A DNA stretch of 64,000 nt, taken from Pseudomonas marginalis. Lineage in GTDB: Bacteria > Pseudomonadota > Gammaproteobacteria > Pseudomonadales > Pseudomonadaceae. Positions 1 through 8,601 of the stretch are shown one piece after another. The stretch is from positions 3,105,001 to 3,169,000 of the forward strand of contig NZ_JALJWV010000001.1 of assembly GCF_024169655.1 (NCBI RefSeq). The letters are read 5' to 3'. The notes beneath the pieces are model-generated. The model did no database searches, was not told the DNA's origin, and worked only from the letters and a program-made list of their open reading frames with translations. The number at the start of each line of letters is the position of its first letter. Position 1 is the stretch's first letter. The position numbers were made by a program, and so were the translations under genes.

Positions 1-1002
1 GTGCTGACCGGCGACAACGCCGTGGTCACCAGCAAGATCTGCCGCCAGGTCGGCCTTGACCCAGGCCAGCCACTGCTCGGTGTGGACATCGAAACAATGG
101 ACGACACAACCCTGCTGCGCCGCGTGGAAGAACGCACGGTGTTCGCCAAGCTGACACCGCTGCAAAAGTCGCGGGTGCTCAAGGCCCTGCAAGCCAACGG
201 CCACACCGTCGGTTTCCTCGGTGACGGCATCAACGATGCACCGGCGCTGCGCGATGCCGACGTGGGTATCTCGGTGGACAGCGGCACCGACATTGCCAAG
301 GAATCGGCCGACATTATCCTGCTGGAAAAGAGCCTGATGGTGCTGGAGGAAGGTGTGCTCAAGGGCCGCGAAACCTTCGGCAATATCATGAAGTACCTGA
401 ACATGACCGCCAGCTCCAACTTCGGCAACGTGTTCTCGGTGCTGGTGGCCAGTGCGTTTATTCCGTTCATGCCGATGCTGGCGATCCACCTGCTGCTGCA
501 GAACCTGATGTACGACATCTCCCAACTGGCCTTGCCGTGGGACAAGATGGACAAGGAATACCTGGCCAAGCCGCGCAAGTGGGACGCGAAGAACATCGGC
601 CGCTTCATGCTGTGGATCGGGCCAACCTCATCGATCTTCGACATCACCACCTTCGCACTGATGTGGTACGTGTTCGCCGCCAACAGCGTAGAGATGCAGA
701 CGCTGTTCCAATCCGGCTGGTTCATCGAGGGGCTGCTCTCGCAAACCCTGGTGGTGCATATGCTGCGCACCCGCAAGATCCCGTTCTTCCAGAGCACCGC
801 CGCATGGCCCGTATTGCTGATGACCTGCGTGGTAATCGCCCTGGGGATCTACGTGCCGTTTTCACCGCTCGGCGCCCTGGTGGGCTTGCAACCGCTACCG
901 CTGGCGTACTTCCCGTGGCTGGTGGGTACCTTGCTCAGCTACTGCTGTGTGGCCCAACTGATGAAGACGATCTACATCCGCCGCTTCAAGCAGTGGTACT
1001 GA
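1..1002 (+). CDS. mgtA: MgtA/MgtB-type magnesium-translocating P-type ATPase, C-terminal part (truncated by window start)
   Basis: Inner-membrane P3B-type ATPase that imports Mg2+. The window begins inside the gene, so only the last ~333 residues are seen. These hold the end of the phosphorylation domain (TGDN at 3-6), the hinge GDGINDAP at 74-81 and the C-terminal membrane segments, including the MgtA-typical stretch around 'MYDISQLALPWDKMD'. Similarity to enterobacterial MgtA/MgtB is close along the whole fragment, as remembered. The gene ends with TGA, and a GC-rich hairpin (about 1021-1045) follows. The first codon in the window happens to read GTG but is not the true start. Confidence 0.95.
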   Translation: MLTGDNAVVTSKICRQVGLDPGQPLLGVDIETMDDTTLLRRVEERTVFAKLTPLQKSRVLKALQANGHTVGFLGDGINDAPALRDADVGISVDSGTDIAKESADIILLEKSLMVLEEGVLKGRETFGNIMKYLNMTASSNFGNVFSVLVASAFIPFMPMLAIHLLLQNLMYDISQLALPWDKMDKEYLAKPRKWDAKNIGRFMLWIGPTSSIFDITTFALMWYVFAANSVEMQTLFQSGWFIEGLLSQTLVVHMLRTRKIPFFQSTAAWPVLLMTCVVIALGIYVPFSPLGALVGLQPLPLAYFPWLVGTLLSYCCVAQLMKTIYIRRFKQWY

Positions 1003-1067
1003 TCACTCCCTCCGTTTAAATGGTGGCGGCCGCCCGGCGGCCACCGTGTACTACAAGGATTTCAACG

Positions 1068-1415
1068 ATGCGCGTGCTGATCTGTGCAGGTCGTCATTAC
1101 GCCGACACGAAAATGTCCCGCCAAGTGCTGGACGCCTACCACCGCCTGCGCCCGGTGCAGGTATTGATCCACGGCGGCAACCAATTCCTAGGCAGCGACA
1201 TCGAGGAATGGGCGCGGGAAATCGGTATCGATGTGGTGCGTTACCCGCCCAATTGGCAGCGCCACGGCAAGCAGGCGGAGCGCCAGCGCAACGAATTCAT
1301 GCTGTCCGACAGCCGACCCAATGTGGTCATCGCCCTGCCAGGCGGTGACGACACATCCGAGCTGGTCTGCCAGGCCAAAGCCAGCGGCATTTCGGTGCTG
1401 ACCGTAGAAAGCTGA
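1068..1415 (+). CDS. DUF2493 / YspA cpYpsA-related SLOG family protein
   Basis: Small (115 aa) Rossmann-like protein of the SLOG superfamily, thought to bind nucleotide or nucleotide-sugar ligands. Visible signs are an N-terminal strand 'MRVLICAGR', a central 'LIHGGNQFLGSDIEEWA' and a C-terminal 'ALPGGDDTSELV' glycine motif. An upstream in-frame start exists at 1020, but the ATG at 1068 is preceded by AAGGAT at good spacing and matches the beginning of the fold. It lies 65 bases after mgtA. The ligand and cellular role are unknown; DUF2493 genes are common in Pseudomonas and in phages. Confidence 0.75.
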   Translation: MRVLICAGRHYADTKMSRQVLDAYHRLRPVQVLIHGGNQFLGSDIEEWAREIGIDVVRYPPNWQRHGKQAERQRNEFMLSDSRPNVVIALPGGDDTSELVCQAKASGISVLTVES

Positions 1416-1433
1416 ATTCAAGCGAGGTACGCC

Positions 1434-2225
1434 ATGTACAAGAAACACCGCCAACACTCGGACAGGGTTGCCCGCTATCGCGGCGCTCGCCATACCCTCT
1501 TGTTGCTACCGCCCGCCAAACGGCGCGCGCTGCGGCGTAACCTGATGTTTATCGGGCTGACGCTCAGCGTCATCCTCGTCATCAGCCTATTGTCGAAGGC
1601 CTTCGCAGCGGGGGGCGCCTACGTGGTCGACGACGGCGCAATCAATGCGCCGGGCGAATGCAACGTCGACGCCTGGTACAGCGCCGAGCGACACAACAGC
1701 AGTGCGCACAACGAGACGATGTCGCCTGCCTGCACCTTCAACGCCCTGCCTGCAATACAGTGGGGCGCGACACTGTCACGGGCCAACCGCGAGACTCAAG
1801 TAAGCCCGCAAGTGAAGGCACAGATGATGTCACGCCAGGACTTGGGCCTGGAGATGGCCGTATCCGTCGGTGCCCACGTTGCCCTCGACCGGCGGCACGC
1901 GTTTGACGGCGCGGATTTCAACGTACCGTTGACGTGGCAACCGCTGGAGCCGCTGCGACTGAACCTGAATGCCGGATGGACCCATGCGTATGACAACGGC
2001 GAGCAAAACCATCGCCTCACATGGGGCACCGGCGTCGAATACCAGGTGGCGCATTCATTGACACTGATAGTCGAGCGCTACGGCCAGAAAGGCAGTGAGC
2101 AGGCCTGGCAAGCGGGCCCGCGATTCCACATTGGGCCGTTGGTCGACGTAGACGTGGTGGTCGGGCGCAGCCTGGTGGCTGAGCGCACGCAATGGTTGAG
2201 CACCGGCGCTACGCTGCGTTTCTAA
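1434..2225 (+). CDS. Hypothetical envelope protein, probable outer-membrane beta-barrel
   Basis: I do not recognise a named family. The 263-residue product has a basic N-terminus (residues 1-36), one hydrophobic segment (about 38-58) ending in 'KAFAAGG', which could be a late signal peptide or anchor, and then alternating beta-rich strands. The C-terminus ends '...LSTGATLRF', with the terminal aromatic residue typical of outer-membrane barrels. Two cysteines (C...C in 'GECNVD' and 'SPACTF') could pair. A GAGGTA ribosome site precedes the ATG. It follows the SLOG gene by 18 bases, so the two may be cotranscribed. Confidence 0.6.
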   Translation: MYKKHRQHSDRVARYRGARHTLLLLPPAKRRALRRNLMFIGLTLSVILVISLLSKAFAAGGAYVVDDGAINAPGECNVDAWYSAERHNSSAHNETMSPACTFNALPAIQWGATLSRANRETQVSPQVKAQMMSRQDLGLEMAVSVGAHVALDRRHAFDGADFNVPLTWQPLEPLRLNLNAGWTHAYDNGEQNHRLTWGTGVEYQVAHSLTLIVERYGQKGSEQAWQAGPRFHIGPLVDVDVVVGRSLVAERTQWLSTGATLRF

Positions 2226-2337
2226 GGATTCCCCCTTCGCATCGGTGGCGCCTGCGGCGCCGCCCCTACCGGAACCCGATGACCACCGGGCGGACACGTC
2301 TTATGATGGCGCCATCGCACCGCCAGAGAGCACGCAT

Positions 2338-2865
2338 GTGAACCGTCTCGAACAGATTGCCCTGATGGCGACCTACAACCAGTGGATGAACCGCAAAGTC
2401 TATGACGCGGCGGCCAAGCTGACGGACGCCGAATTACGAATGGATCGCCGTGCGTTTTTCGGTTCGATCCTCGGCACGCTGAACCACCTGACACTGGGTG
2501 ACACCGTGTGGCTCAAGCGCTTTGCCCAGCATCCCGCCGGCCATTCGGCGCTGGCACCGTTAAGCGCCATTGCCACCCCCACCGACCTCAAGCACCTGGC
2601 CTTCGCCAACCTGCGCGAGTTGGCCACGCACCGCGCCTGGCTGGATCGACTGATCATCGACTGGGCGCAGAGCCTGCGCGATCCCGACCTCGACCTGCGC
2701 CTGCAATACCGCAACATGCGCGGCGTCGCGGCGGACAAGCCGTTTTTCAGCTTGCTGATGCATTTTTTCAATCATCAGACCCATCACCGGGGCCAGGTGA
2801 CAACGCTGCTGACCCAGGCGGGACACGATGTGGGCGATACCGACCTGCTCGCGCTGATCGACTGA
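2338..2865 (+). CDS. DinB family protein (putative metal-dependent hydrolase fold)
   Basis: A 175-residue four-helix-bundle protein of the DinB/YfiT superfamily. The expected metal-ligand histidines are visible: one in the 'LNHLTLGD' helix and a pair in 'HFFNHQTHHRGQ'. The open frame reaches back to 2245, but the GTG at 2338 ('VNRLEQIALM...') fits the family N-terminus and has GAGAG upstream. DinB proteins include thiol-dependent transferases and hydrolases; the substrate here cannot be read from sequence. It converges on the GFA gene, with only two bases between the stop codons. Confidence 0.8.
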   Translation: MNRLEQIALMATYNQWMNRKVYDAAAKLTDAELRMDRRAFFGSILGTLNHLTLGDTVWLKRFAQHPAGHSALAPLSAIATPTDLKHLAFANLRELATHRAWLDRLIIDWAQSLRDPDLDLRLQYRNMRGVAADKPFFSLLMHFFNHQTHHRGQVTTLLTQAGHDVGDTDLLALID

Positions 2866-2867
2866 AC

Positions 2868-3326
2868 TCAGCGGGCGCTGAACTCGGCGTAGGCCTGCAA
2901 CAAACGCGGAAAATCCTCCGGTGCGGGCAATTGTGCAAAGCGCTCGACTGCCGGCGTCGTGGCCCAGGGCAATTTCTCGCAGGTCCAGGTTTCCATGAAA
3001 GGCAGGTAATCCTTGGCGTTATCCAACAACGTCGCACGCACATTGACGAACTCATCTATGCCATGGGGGCGGGTAAACAGCCAGCTCATGCAATGCGGGC
3101 AAAAGTAATGGCGGTCCACGCCATGCATACCGCCGACCACGGGGCAACCCTGGGTCACGGTGAACGCACTGGCGGGAATCAGCGCACTGAGGGAGAACGC
3201 GCTGGCGGTCATCTTCTGACAACCGGTGCAATGACAGGCCATGGTGATCACCGGGGCCTGGCTCACACTGAAGCGCACTCGGTTACAACGGCAACTGCCT
3301 TCATGGGGCAGGTTTTCGACGCTCAT
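2868..3326 (-). CDS. GFA family (glutathione-dependent formaldehyde-activating-like) zinc protein
   Basis: About 152 residues of the GFA/CENP-V beta fold. The zinc ligands are present: CRC near residue 12, CHCTGC near 31 and CPHC near 76. The family takes its name from S-hydroxymethylglutathione synthase, but most members have no proven activity. The frame begins with GTG-ATG; the ATG at 3326 sits six bases after AAGGAG and is preferred. It is transcribed against the DinB gene. Confidence 0.85.
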   Translation of the reverse strand: MSVENLPHEGSCRCNRVRFSVSQAPVITMACHCTGCQKMTASAFSLSALIPASAFTVTQGCPVVGGMHGVDRHYFCPHCMSWLFTRPHGIDEFVNVRATLLDNAKDYLPFMETWTCEKLPWATTPAVERFAQLPAPEDFPRLLQAYAEFSAR

Positions 3327-3525
3327 CACTCACTCCTTTTTATGATTAGGCTCGAGCCAGGGTAACGTCGCGCCCAGGGGTTGAACAGGGCTGCAGGGCA
3401 CAAACCGAACGCTGCGACCGGCGTGGGGTCGTAATTGAAGGTGTCGGGATTAATCGCAGCCCGCGCTCCCCGCGTGCATTGTGGGTCTACCGATGCGCGC
3501 CCCCCCCCAAGAAGGAGACGCTTAC

Positions 3526-3807
3526 ATGGTCATTCACTTCAAGGTCGCCGGGCACTTAGCCTGCGGCCATCACGGCGGCAACCTCCCCTCCAGCACTGAG
3601 CTGAACCGCGTCAAATGCCGTACCTGCCGCAACACCGAAGCCTACAAGGAAGCGCGACGCACCCAACGCAACGCCGCACGCCGTGCTTCGCGCAAAGCCA
3701 GGACCCACACCTCCAGCGACTGGCGCAGCGCTTGGGCACAACGCCTGACCGACCTGCCCGGGTTGCAACGCCTGCCACGCGGCTTCAGTGGCCAGCCTTT
3801 CGTATAG
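3526..3807 (+). CDS. Small basic hypothetical protein with Cys/His metal-binding pattern
   Basis: A 93-residue protein with 'CGHHGG' near the N-terminus and 'CRTCRN' about 20 residues later, which looks like a small zinc-ribbon site. A long Arg/Lys/Ala-rich stretch follows ('ARRTQRNAARRASRKAR'). The ATG at 3526 has AAGGAG upstream and is preferred over the in-frame start at 3481. The basic, zinc-ribbon character suggests nucleic-acid binding, but this is inference. A strong intrinsic terminator begins 13 bases after the stop. Confidence 0.6.
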   Translation: MVIHFKVAGHLACGHHGGNLPSSTELNRVKCRTCRNTEAYKEARRTQRNAARRASRKARTHTSSDWRSAWAQRLTDLPGLQRLPRGFSGQPFV

Positions 3808-3819
3808 GCCAAGATGCAG

Positions 3820-3846
3820 AAGCCCCGGTCGCGCCGGGGCTTTGTT
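3820..3846 (+). terminator. Intrinsic terminator after the zinc-ribbon gene
   Basis: AGCCCCGG and CCGGGGCT form a stem around a TCGCG loop, followed by TTTGTT. Confidence 0.85.
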
Positions 3847-4119
3847 CTGCTGGACCAAGTGCGAGTGTCCTACACTCAGACACCAGCCTGCTTACTACTG
3901 AGCATCCACTCTGAAGTGCAGAGACAGCGTATCGGCGTACCTGTCATTTTTGAGGCCTGTTCCCCAGCCCTCGGAATCTTCGGTTTCTCCCCGGCTACCT
4001 ATGTAGACCACTGATCTATCGAGCTTTTTCATCCCCCTCTTTGTACAACAAAGGCACCTTCGACCTTGCGCCCAAGCGCCCGGATCTATATATTCCCAAC
4101 CCTGCTGCACCGCGCTACC
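3847..4119. other. Intergenic region upstream of tRNA-Leu
   Basis: No convincing gene is seen. A minus-strand frame across 3895-4110 lacks a ribosome site and coding character. The segment next to the tRNA probably contains its promoter, but I cannot place the boxes with certainty. Confidence 0.5.
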
Positions 4120-4206
4120 GCCCGAATGGCGAAACTGGTAGACGCATGGGACTTAAAATCCCCCGCTCGTAAGGGCGTGCCGGTTCGATTCCGGCTTCGG
4201 GCACCA
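4120..4206 (+). tRNA. tRNA-Leu (anticodon UAA)
   Basis: An 87-base class II tRNA. The acceptor arm GCCCGAA pairs with TTCGGGC and is followed by an encoded CCA. The anticodon loop CTTAAAA gives TAA, there is a long variable arm typical of tRNA-Leu, and the T arm contains GGTTCGATTCC. An intrinsic hairpin with a T-rich tail follows at about 4215-4258. Confidence 0.97.
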
Positions 4207-4214
4207 TAGATATC

Positions 4215-4258
4215 AAGGGCTTGCATGATGAACTTCATGCAGGCCCTTATTGTTTTTG
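4215..4258 (+). terminator. Intrinsic terminator after tRNA-Leu
   Basis: AAGGGC-TTGCATGA and TCATGCAGGCCCTT form a long stem, followed by ATTGTTTTTG. Confidence 0.85.
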
Positions 4259-4316
4259 CTCCGCAATTTCATTGCTCCGGCGTCCTGCCGATCGAATACA
4301 AGCCATCGAAAACGTT

Positions 4317-4705
4317 TCAACTGCCCAGCCCATGAGCCAGGTGTTTATCAATCAACCCGGCAACTTCTAATGGGTGGGTAAAGCCCAGGTCATGACCAGC
4401 GCCGGAGAGCACGTGTATTTCGGCATTCAGAAGGAGCTGGTTAAGCCGCTGGCCAACACCGAGTGGACTAATCGGGTCCGAATCCCCCCAGATAAGCAAT
4501 ACAGGCATGTGCATCTCATCCAGCCGCTGTGTCAGATCGGTACGATCGTCGAGAAACCAACGCGGTAATTTTGCCTGCCACTACGCTTTCGATACTCTTT
4601 AGCGTTAGCGGAGACCACTCAATACCCTCCCCCAAATACTCCCTCGCCCGAGTCAACAGATAACCAGGCCCAGCGCCGGATATATTGTTTCTGCCAGCAG
4701 CCGTA
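4317..4705 (-). pseudogene. Frameshifted, 5'-truncated alpha/beta hydrolase remnant
   Basis: The C-terminal third of an alpha/beta hydrolase is readable: 'PVLLIWGDSDPISP' (the acid-residue strand) and 'SGAGHDLGFTHP' (the catalytic His). Upstream, the same protein continues in another frame ('SGAGPGYLLTRAREYLGEG'). The two frames join if one A is removed from the AAAA run at about 4570-4573, which gives '...VAGKLPRWFLDD...'. The N-terminal half, including the nucleophile elbow, is missing, and a stop precedes the fragment near 4705. This is a decayed gene beside a tRNA. Confidence 0.75.
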
Positions 4706-4709
4706 TTTC

Positions 4710-4901
4710 TTATTCAACATTGTTTGCAAGAAATTCGCCCGCCTTACGAACAAGCTTCCGCCATTCATCCTCGTTGATGAGACCGGCGTTCTTCATGCGG
4801 TCGGCCCCACTAAGCAACTTGAAATATTTGTCCTCAACGTCCTGTTCGTTTACAACCTGGTATAGAAGGTCCCTCCAGGCTTTTACAGCTGAACGACGCA
4901 T
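4710..4901 (-). CDS. Small hypothetical protein (63 aa)
   Basis: An all-helical, charged 63-residue product beginning 'MRRSAVKAWRDLLYQ', with no recognised family. The ribosome site is weak. It lies in the AT-richer scar between tRNA-Leu and the cation efflux gene and may itself be a fragment. Coding character (charged, amphipathic helix) is the only support. Confidence 0.4.
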   Translation of the reverse strand: MRRSAVKAWRDLLYQVVNEQDVEDKYFKLLSGADRMKNAGLINEDEWRKLVRKAGEFLANNVE

Positions 4902-5687
4902 TGCAGATCACCTGATCATGTCGGAGGAATGGAACCTGAGGTCTCAAAAAACGTTCAACGACGTCACGTTCGACCAGCGCACACGTGGCATTATGCCATC
5001 ACCCATTCGAATTAGAGATCATTCAGAGGCGCGACGTCACTCGTTTAGAAAATTTTCATCTCGGGTGCGCCACCGGTCGTGATCTACAGAGGCTGCGCTG
5101 ATGGAGTTGGCGCTGCTCGTCGAATGCCAAGGCCATACGGATACCGGCCAAAACGTCCGAGGCGCCCTTGAGGTGATCGGGGAGAACGCCGGTGGTCCGC
5201 TCTGAAGAACATCGACGCGGAACTCAGACCTGATGCCCTCGCTCAAAAGCGACGCTAACCAGTTTACCCCTGGGGTTTGTAGCGCAAGGCTTATAACTGG
5301 CCCACAAATACAGTACTCACACGTCAATGTTTAAGTACAGCAACATTAATTTTTGTGAATGTATTTGCGCATGACCGTTTGAGTCTTTGATATAGACCCC
5401 ATGCCTCTGTGGCCGTCGACCTTTCCTTTATTCCAGTTGAGAAGCATCCCGCTTTGACTCACTAACTCTGTAGCCAACCTGAAATCTTAGTTACGCGAAA
5501 CATTAGTATTTACATCATTCCAGGCAACCCTAAAATCGGCACTTACACACTTTTAGAATGCACGACTACTTGCTTTAATTGAGGCACACCCCTTACCCTT
5601 CACGCCCGATAAAAAGCTCAGCTATTACTGAGTACTGACCTTGCTCGCAGCGCGAGACGAGTATCAATTTCAATTAGAGAAACAAAT
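4902..5687. other. Gene-poor decayed region
   Basis: No intact gene is visible over about 790 bases. One coding-like remnant lies on the plus strand: 5101-5205 reads 'MELALLVECQGHTDTGQNV...' and then, after a frame change near 5200, '...LKNIDAELRPDALAQKRR' to a stop at 5256-5258. The last ~350 bases are AT-richer and contain the promoter region of the downstream efflux gene. Confidence 0.5.
5101..5258 (+). pseudogene. Probable frameshifted remnant of a small unknown protein
   Basis: Two frames, 5101-5205 and 5199-5258, each read as plausible helical protein and would join through a one-base shift near 5200. There is no full-length alternative. The family is not recognised; the call rests only on residue character. 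Confidence 0.3.
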
Positions 5688-6620
5688 ATGAATCATGAAC
5701 AAATAGCTGAAGACTCTGAAGACGAGGGATATAGTCAAGCCGCCCGCGCATCGGCAGCCTCCCGATGCACATGGATGAGCGTCATCGTCAATATTGCGCT
5801 CTCACTTACACAAATTGCAGTAGGCGTGATGTCAAAATCCCAGGGGCTTGTAGCCGATGGTATTCACTCGCTATCAGACTTGATCGCTGATTTCGTAGTG
5901 CTATTCGCCAGCCACAAAAGCAAAGAGGATGCTGACGAAGGTCATCCTTATGGGCATCTGCGTTTCGAGACCGCCGCATCCATGGTATTGGGAATACTCT
6001 TGTTGATCGTGGGTGTCGGCATGATCGGATCTGCGGTGTTCAAGCTTCAAACCCCTGAGTCGATTCCAACGGTACACGTTGCTGCCTTGTGGGTTGCCAT
6101 CGCGGCGCTGGTAGCCAAGGAGCTGTTGTTTCGCTTTATGCTGAGGGTCGCCAAAAAAGTTAAGTCTAGTTTGTTGGTTGCCAATGCCTGGCACGCAAGA
6201 TCCGACGCGGCGTCCTCCTTGGTTGTCGGTATAGGCATCGTTGGTAATCTGGCCGGCTACCCGATTCTTGACCCCATTGCTGCGCTTGTTGTCGGAGGCA
6301 TGATCGCCAAGATGGGTTGGACCTTCACTTGGGATTCATTACATGACCTGATGGACCGCTCTGCCGATGAGCAGGAAGTACAAACCATTCGCAACACGCT
6401 CCAAAACATACCTGGAGTTAAAGGTGTGCATGATCTACGAACTCGAAAAATGGGTGACATGATCATCGTCGATGCTCATATCGAAGTAGATGCTTCAATT
6501 ACCGTTGCGCAAGGTCATGCTATTGCAGTTTCAGCAAGGGAAGAAGTGATGCGGATACATCGCGTTTTGAATCTTATGACGCACGTAGATCCCTGGCACC
6601 GACCTGACCTTGATCATTAA
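5688..6620 (+). CDS. Cation diffusion facilitator (CDF) family metal efflux transporter
   Basis: An inner-membrane proton/divalent-metal antiporter of 310 residues, the usual CDF length. Six membrane segments are evident in residues 28-220. The metal-site motifs 'DGIHSLSDL' (TM2) and 'NAWHARSDA' (TM5) supply the His/Asp ligands. The C-terminal cytoplasmic ferredoxin-like domain contains 'DLRTRKMGDMIIVDAHIEV' and a terminal 'THVDPW'. This layout resembles FieF/MamM; Zn, Fe, Mn or Cd cannot be separated by sequence alone. The gene is solitary, with AT-rich upstream sequence. Confidence 0.9.
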   Translation: MNHEQIAEDSEDEGYSQAARASAASRCTWMSVIVNIALSLTQIAVGVMSKSQGLVADGIHSLSDLIADFVVLFASHKSKEDADEGHPYGHLRFETAASMVLGILLLIVGVGMIGSAVFKLQTPESIPTVHVAALWVAIAALVAKELLFRFMLRVAKKVKSSLLVANAWHARSDAASSLVVGIGIVGNLAGYPILDPIAALVVGGMIAKMGWTFTWDSLHDLMDRSADEQEVQTIRNTLQNIPGVKGVHDLRTRKMGDMIIVDAHIEVDASITVAQGHAIAVSAREEVMRIHRVLNLMTHVDPWHRPDLDH

Positions 6621-6862
6621 CCCGGCGCGGCGCCTGTAACACGACGCGCCAAGATAGATAGTGCAAAAACAACGTGTAAACCATCACAAAATTATCACAC
6701 ATTTTTCACGTACAACTTGAGCACTAACGTGCCGAACCAAACTTAAGACTAGGAAACACTCTCAATTATTTTTATTCATGAGACGCTTAACTAAAGCGTC
6801 TAAACATTGAAACAATATGCCGATAGTATTAACTCAAACAACCGGCTCTTGAGGGGATTCAC
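6621..6862. other. Intergenic region with a short inverted repeat
   Basis: AGACGCTT and AAGCGTCT form an 8-bp stem around five bases at 6781-6801, with no T tract, about 60 bases before the next start. It could be an operator or RNA hairpin of the small downstream gene. Nothing else was recognised. Confidence 0.4.
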
Positions 6863-7048
6863 ATGACATCGGCAATTACTGGTTCGACACACATCACACA
6901 ACCGCAACCTGCAGCATTCAAACCCCAAGTCCGGCCAGCCGTGCAGGCAGACAGCGACGGCGATCATGACGGTAGCACTCCGGGCGAAGTCGAACAGACC
7001 AAAGCAACCTCAGGATCAATAGGCACGCGAGTCAACACGACGGCGTAA
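6863..7048 (+). CDS. Small hydrophilic, disordered protein (61 aa)
   Basis: A GAGGGG ribosome site precedes the ATG. The product is rich in Thr, Gln, Pro and Asp, with a central 'ADSDGDHDGSTPGE' that resembles a single Ca-binding-like acidic loop. Similar short proteins with an 'SDGD-DG' segment are familiar in Pseudomonas, with no known role. A G-rich/C-rich hairpin (about 7063-7088) follows and is probably the terminator. Confidence 0.55.
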   Translation: MTSAITGSTHITQPQPAAFKPQVRPAVQADSDGDHDGSTPGEVEQTKATSGSIGTRVNTTA

Positions 7049-7062
7049 CGCTCAGCAGAGAT

Positions 7063-7094
7063 AGGAGGGGGAAACCAATCCCCTCTGCGTCTTT
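7063..7094 (+). terminator. Probable intrinsic terminator of the 61-aa gene
   Basis: GGAGGGG and CCCCTC arms flank GAAACCAAT, with a weak T tract (TCTTTGAA) shortly after. Confidence 0.5.
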
Positions 7095-7488
7095 GAAGGA
7101 TGTCCATTAGGCCCGTGCGCGGGCCGTTTAGTTGGCCACTGCTACGCTTTCTAGACCCTCAAATGGACCTAATGGCTGGACTAATCACGGGCCCCTCGCT
7201 GCTCATATTCGAGCAGATCGCCGCAATGACCGGCACAGTGACTCGCCATGAGTGCATCGAGCTTGCGATCGGGTCGTTTGCCCATAAAGCCTGTCATTTT
7301 TAAGGAACTGCAATACAGTTTTGAGACCAACATTCGACGTGACCGGGCCAACATAAGGCGCGCCTAACAGCGCCCGAAATACCAAGAACATCAAAACGAA
7401 ATGTGCAGCAAAAACCCCAGAATCCAATGGCCTCGGCCTGAAATAAAGCGATACCTAGATAGCTACCAATAACAATAAGGAGATCATC
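7095..7488. other. Intergenic region with nested inverted repeats
   Basis: No supported gene. A GGCCCG-TGCG-CGGGCC hairpin lies at about 7111-7126. The 8-base element CCATTAGG just before it reappears as its complement CCTAATGG near 7168-7176. Otherwise unremarkable. Confidence 0.4.
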
Positions 7489-7710
7489 ATGCTGTGGCTT
7501 AAGCTATTTTTCGTCACGCCCTCTAAATTCCGCAGCTTCGTCAGAGTTGATCAAAACGGCGTCTGCTCAGAGCTCATTCGATGCCAACAATCGCCTGCGG
7601 ACACATGGGTGGAAGTGGATGAGTTCTGCGTGAGTTGGCTCGGCAAGCCGTTACCTGGTCATGCCTGCAAAGTGAGTCTTGCGGGAGTGAGTCTGCTATC
7701 AAAAAGCTAG
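7489..7710 (+). CDS. Small hypothetical protein (73 aa)
   Basis: A good AAGGAG ribosome site lies seven bases before the ATG. The product begins with a hydrophobic stretch ('MLWLKLFFV') and ends with '...AGVSLLSKS'. No family recognised. It is isolated between two gene-poor stretches. Confidence 0.5.
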   Translation: MLWLKLFFVTPSKFRSFVRVDQNGVCSELIRCQQSPADTWVEVDEFCVSWLGKPLPGHACKVSLAGVSLLSKS

Positions 7711-8151
7711 CCCTCTCCATTCGCACCGTAGAGATCAAGAGCTTGCCGGAGAATCTGATGCAGCCCTTATCTTTTCTGGACCACCATTTCTAACCTTGCT
7801 CCGCACCGCCCCAGCCACGGCATCCAGCCGACCAACCCCATGCTTTTCTCCCGGCACTAAACAACCGCAAGTTCGCGTTACCTGCCCGCAGAAGCAAAGC
7901 CCGAACGTCTTTGACAGGGATGCTTCCCTGGTGCCACGCAGCATTATTACCTTTTCGACAACAATGATTTCCAGGCTTTGGGATTTATCAAAATCGCCAA
8001 CGGCATAAACTAGACCCAGCTTCCAAACAAAGCGACGAAGCGCCAATCCACAGGGTCCAAGCAAACCACCCTCCCGCGCCTCGTAGAGCCTTCGGCCATA
8101 TGTACTCCGACTGAAGACGTAAATCGTTTGCATCGTTGGGACACTGAAAAA
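7711..8151. other. Gene-poor region upstream of the DUF2790 gene
   Basis: A 210-codon minus-strand frame spans this stretch and runs into the DUF2790 gene. It has no ribosome site, mixed composition and overlaps the real gene, so it is not called. The part nearest 8152 should contain the DUF2790 promoter, but no clear boxes were identified. Confidence 0.4.
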
Positions 8152-8403
8152 ATGAAACTGTTTAAAATGTTGATTGCTGCTTCTTTTGTAATGCTGGGCA
8201 GCCAGATGGCGTTTGCCGATCAACCGGCCGTCGAGCAGTACAGCTACAGCTCGCACCTCGACATCGCCAAAGTGATTCACGTGGACTCTATCCCTGACAA
8301 TGTCTGTGCGGTAGTGCCTGTCCAGATGACTTACCTGGACCACCAAGGCCATGAACACGTCATGCAATACAGCGTGATGGGTAACGGTTGTTCCAACAGC
8401 TGA
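8152..8403 (+). CDS. DUF2790 family small secreted protein
   Basis: An 83-residue product with a Sec signal peptide (basic MKLFK, hydrophobic core, cleavage near 'MAFADQ'). A mature domain of about 60 residues contains 'DVCAV-type' strands: here 'PDNVCAVVPVQMTYLDHQG' and a terminal 'YSVMGNGCSNS'. The two cysteines probably pair in the periplasm. DUF2790 proteins are abundant in Pseudomonas, often induced by copper or stress; I infer only a periplasmic location. The ATG at 8152 is preferred over 8128 because it begins the signal peptide. Confidence 0.8.
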   Translation: MKLFKMLIAASFVMLGSQMAFADQPAVEQYSYSSHLDIAKVIHVDSIPDNVCAVVPVQMTYLDHQGHEHVMQYSVMGNGCSNS

Positions 8404-8412
8404 CCGAGTCCC

Positions 8413-8441
8413 AACAAAGCCTGCTTGATGGCAGGTTTGTT
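8413..8441 (+). terminator. Intrinsic terminator of the DUF2790 gene
   Basis: AACAAAGCCTGC pairs with GCAGGTTTGTT around TTGATG. Confidence 0.75.
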
Positions 8442-8540
8442 AAAACGCCCCACAGGGGCAAGCTGGGGGAAGTTCCCAGCATCATTTCCGCCCCCTGCAT
8501 CGGTGATGCAGGCAGACCCCGCCTAGTGCGGGGTTTTTTG
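8442..8540 (+). ncRNA. Candidate small structured RNA (three consecutive hairpins ending in a T tract)
   Basis: Just after the DUF2790 terminator, three stems follow each other: GCTGGG/CCCAGC (8462-8480), CCTGCATC/GATGCAGG (8494-8512) and ACCCCGC/GCGGGGT with TTTTTT (8516-8540). The last is a second complete terminator with no open frame before it, which suggests either a tandem terminator or a short independent transcript. No known RNA family recognised. Confidence 0.3.
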
Positions 8541-8601
8541 TGGCTCAACAAAACCAGATCACGCAAAGGAATGCCAAATAATGAAACGGCTCTGCTCGAT
8601 G

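Noticed and set aside
3895..4110. 71-codon minus-strand frame upstream of tRNA-Leu
   Set aside because: No ribosome site and no recognisable residues; it covers the likely tRNA promoter.
7735..8367. 210-codon open frame on the minus strand
   Set aside because: It overlaps the well-supported DUF2790 gene, lacks a ribosome site and shows no coherent domain or coding composition.
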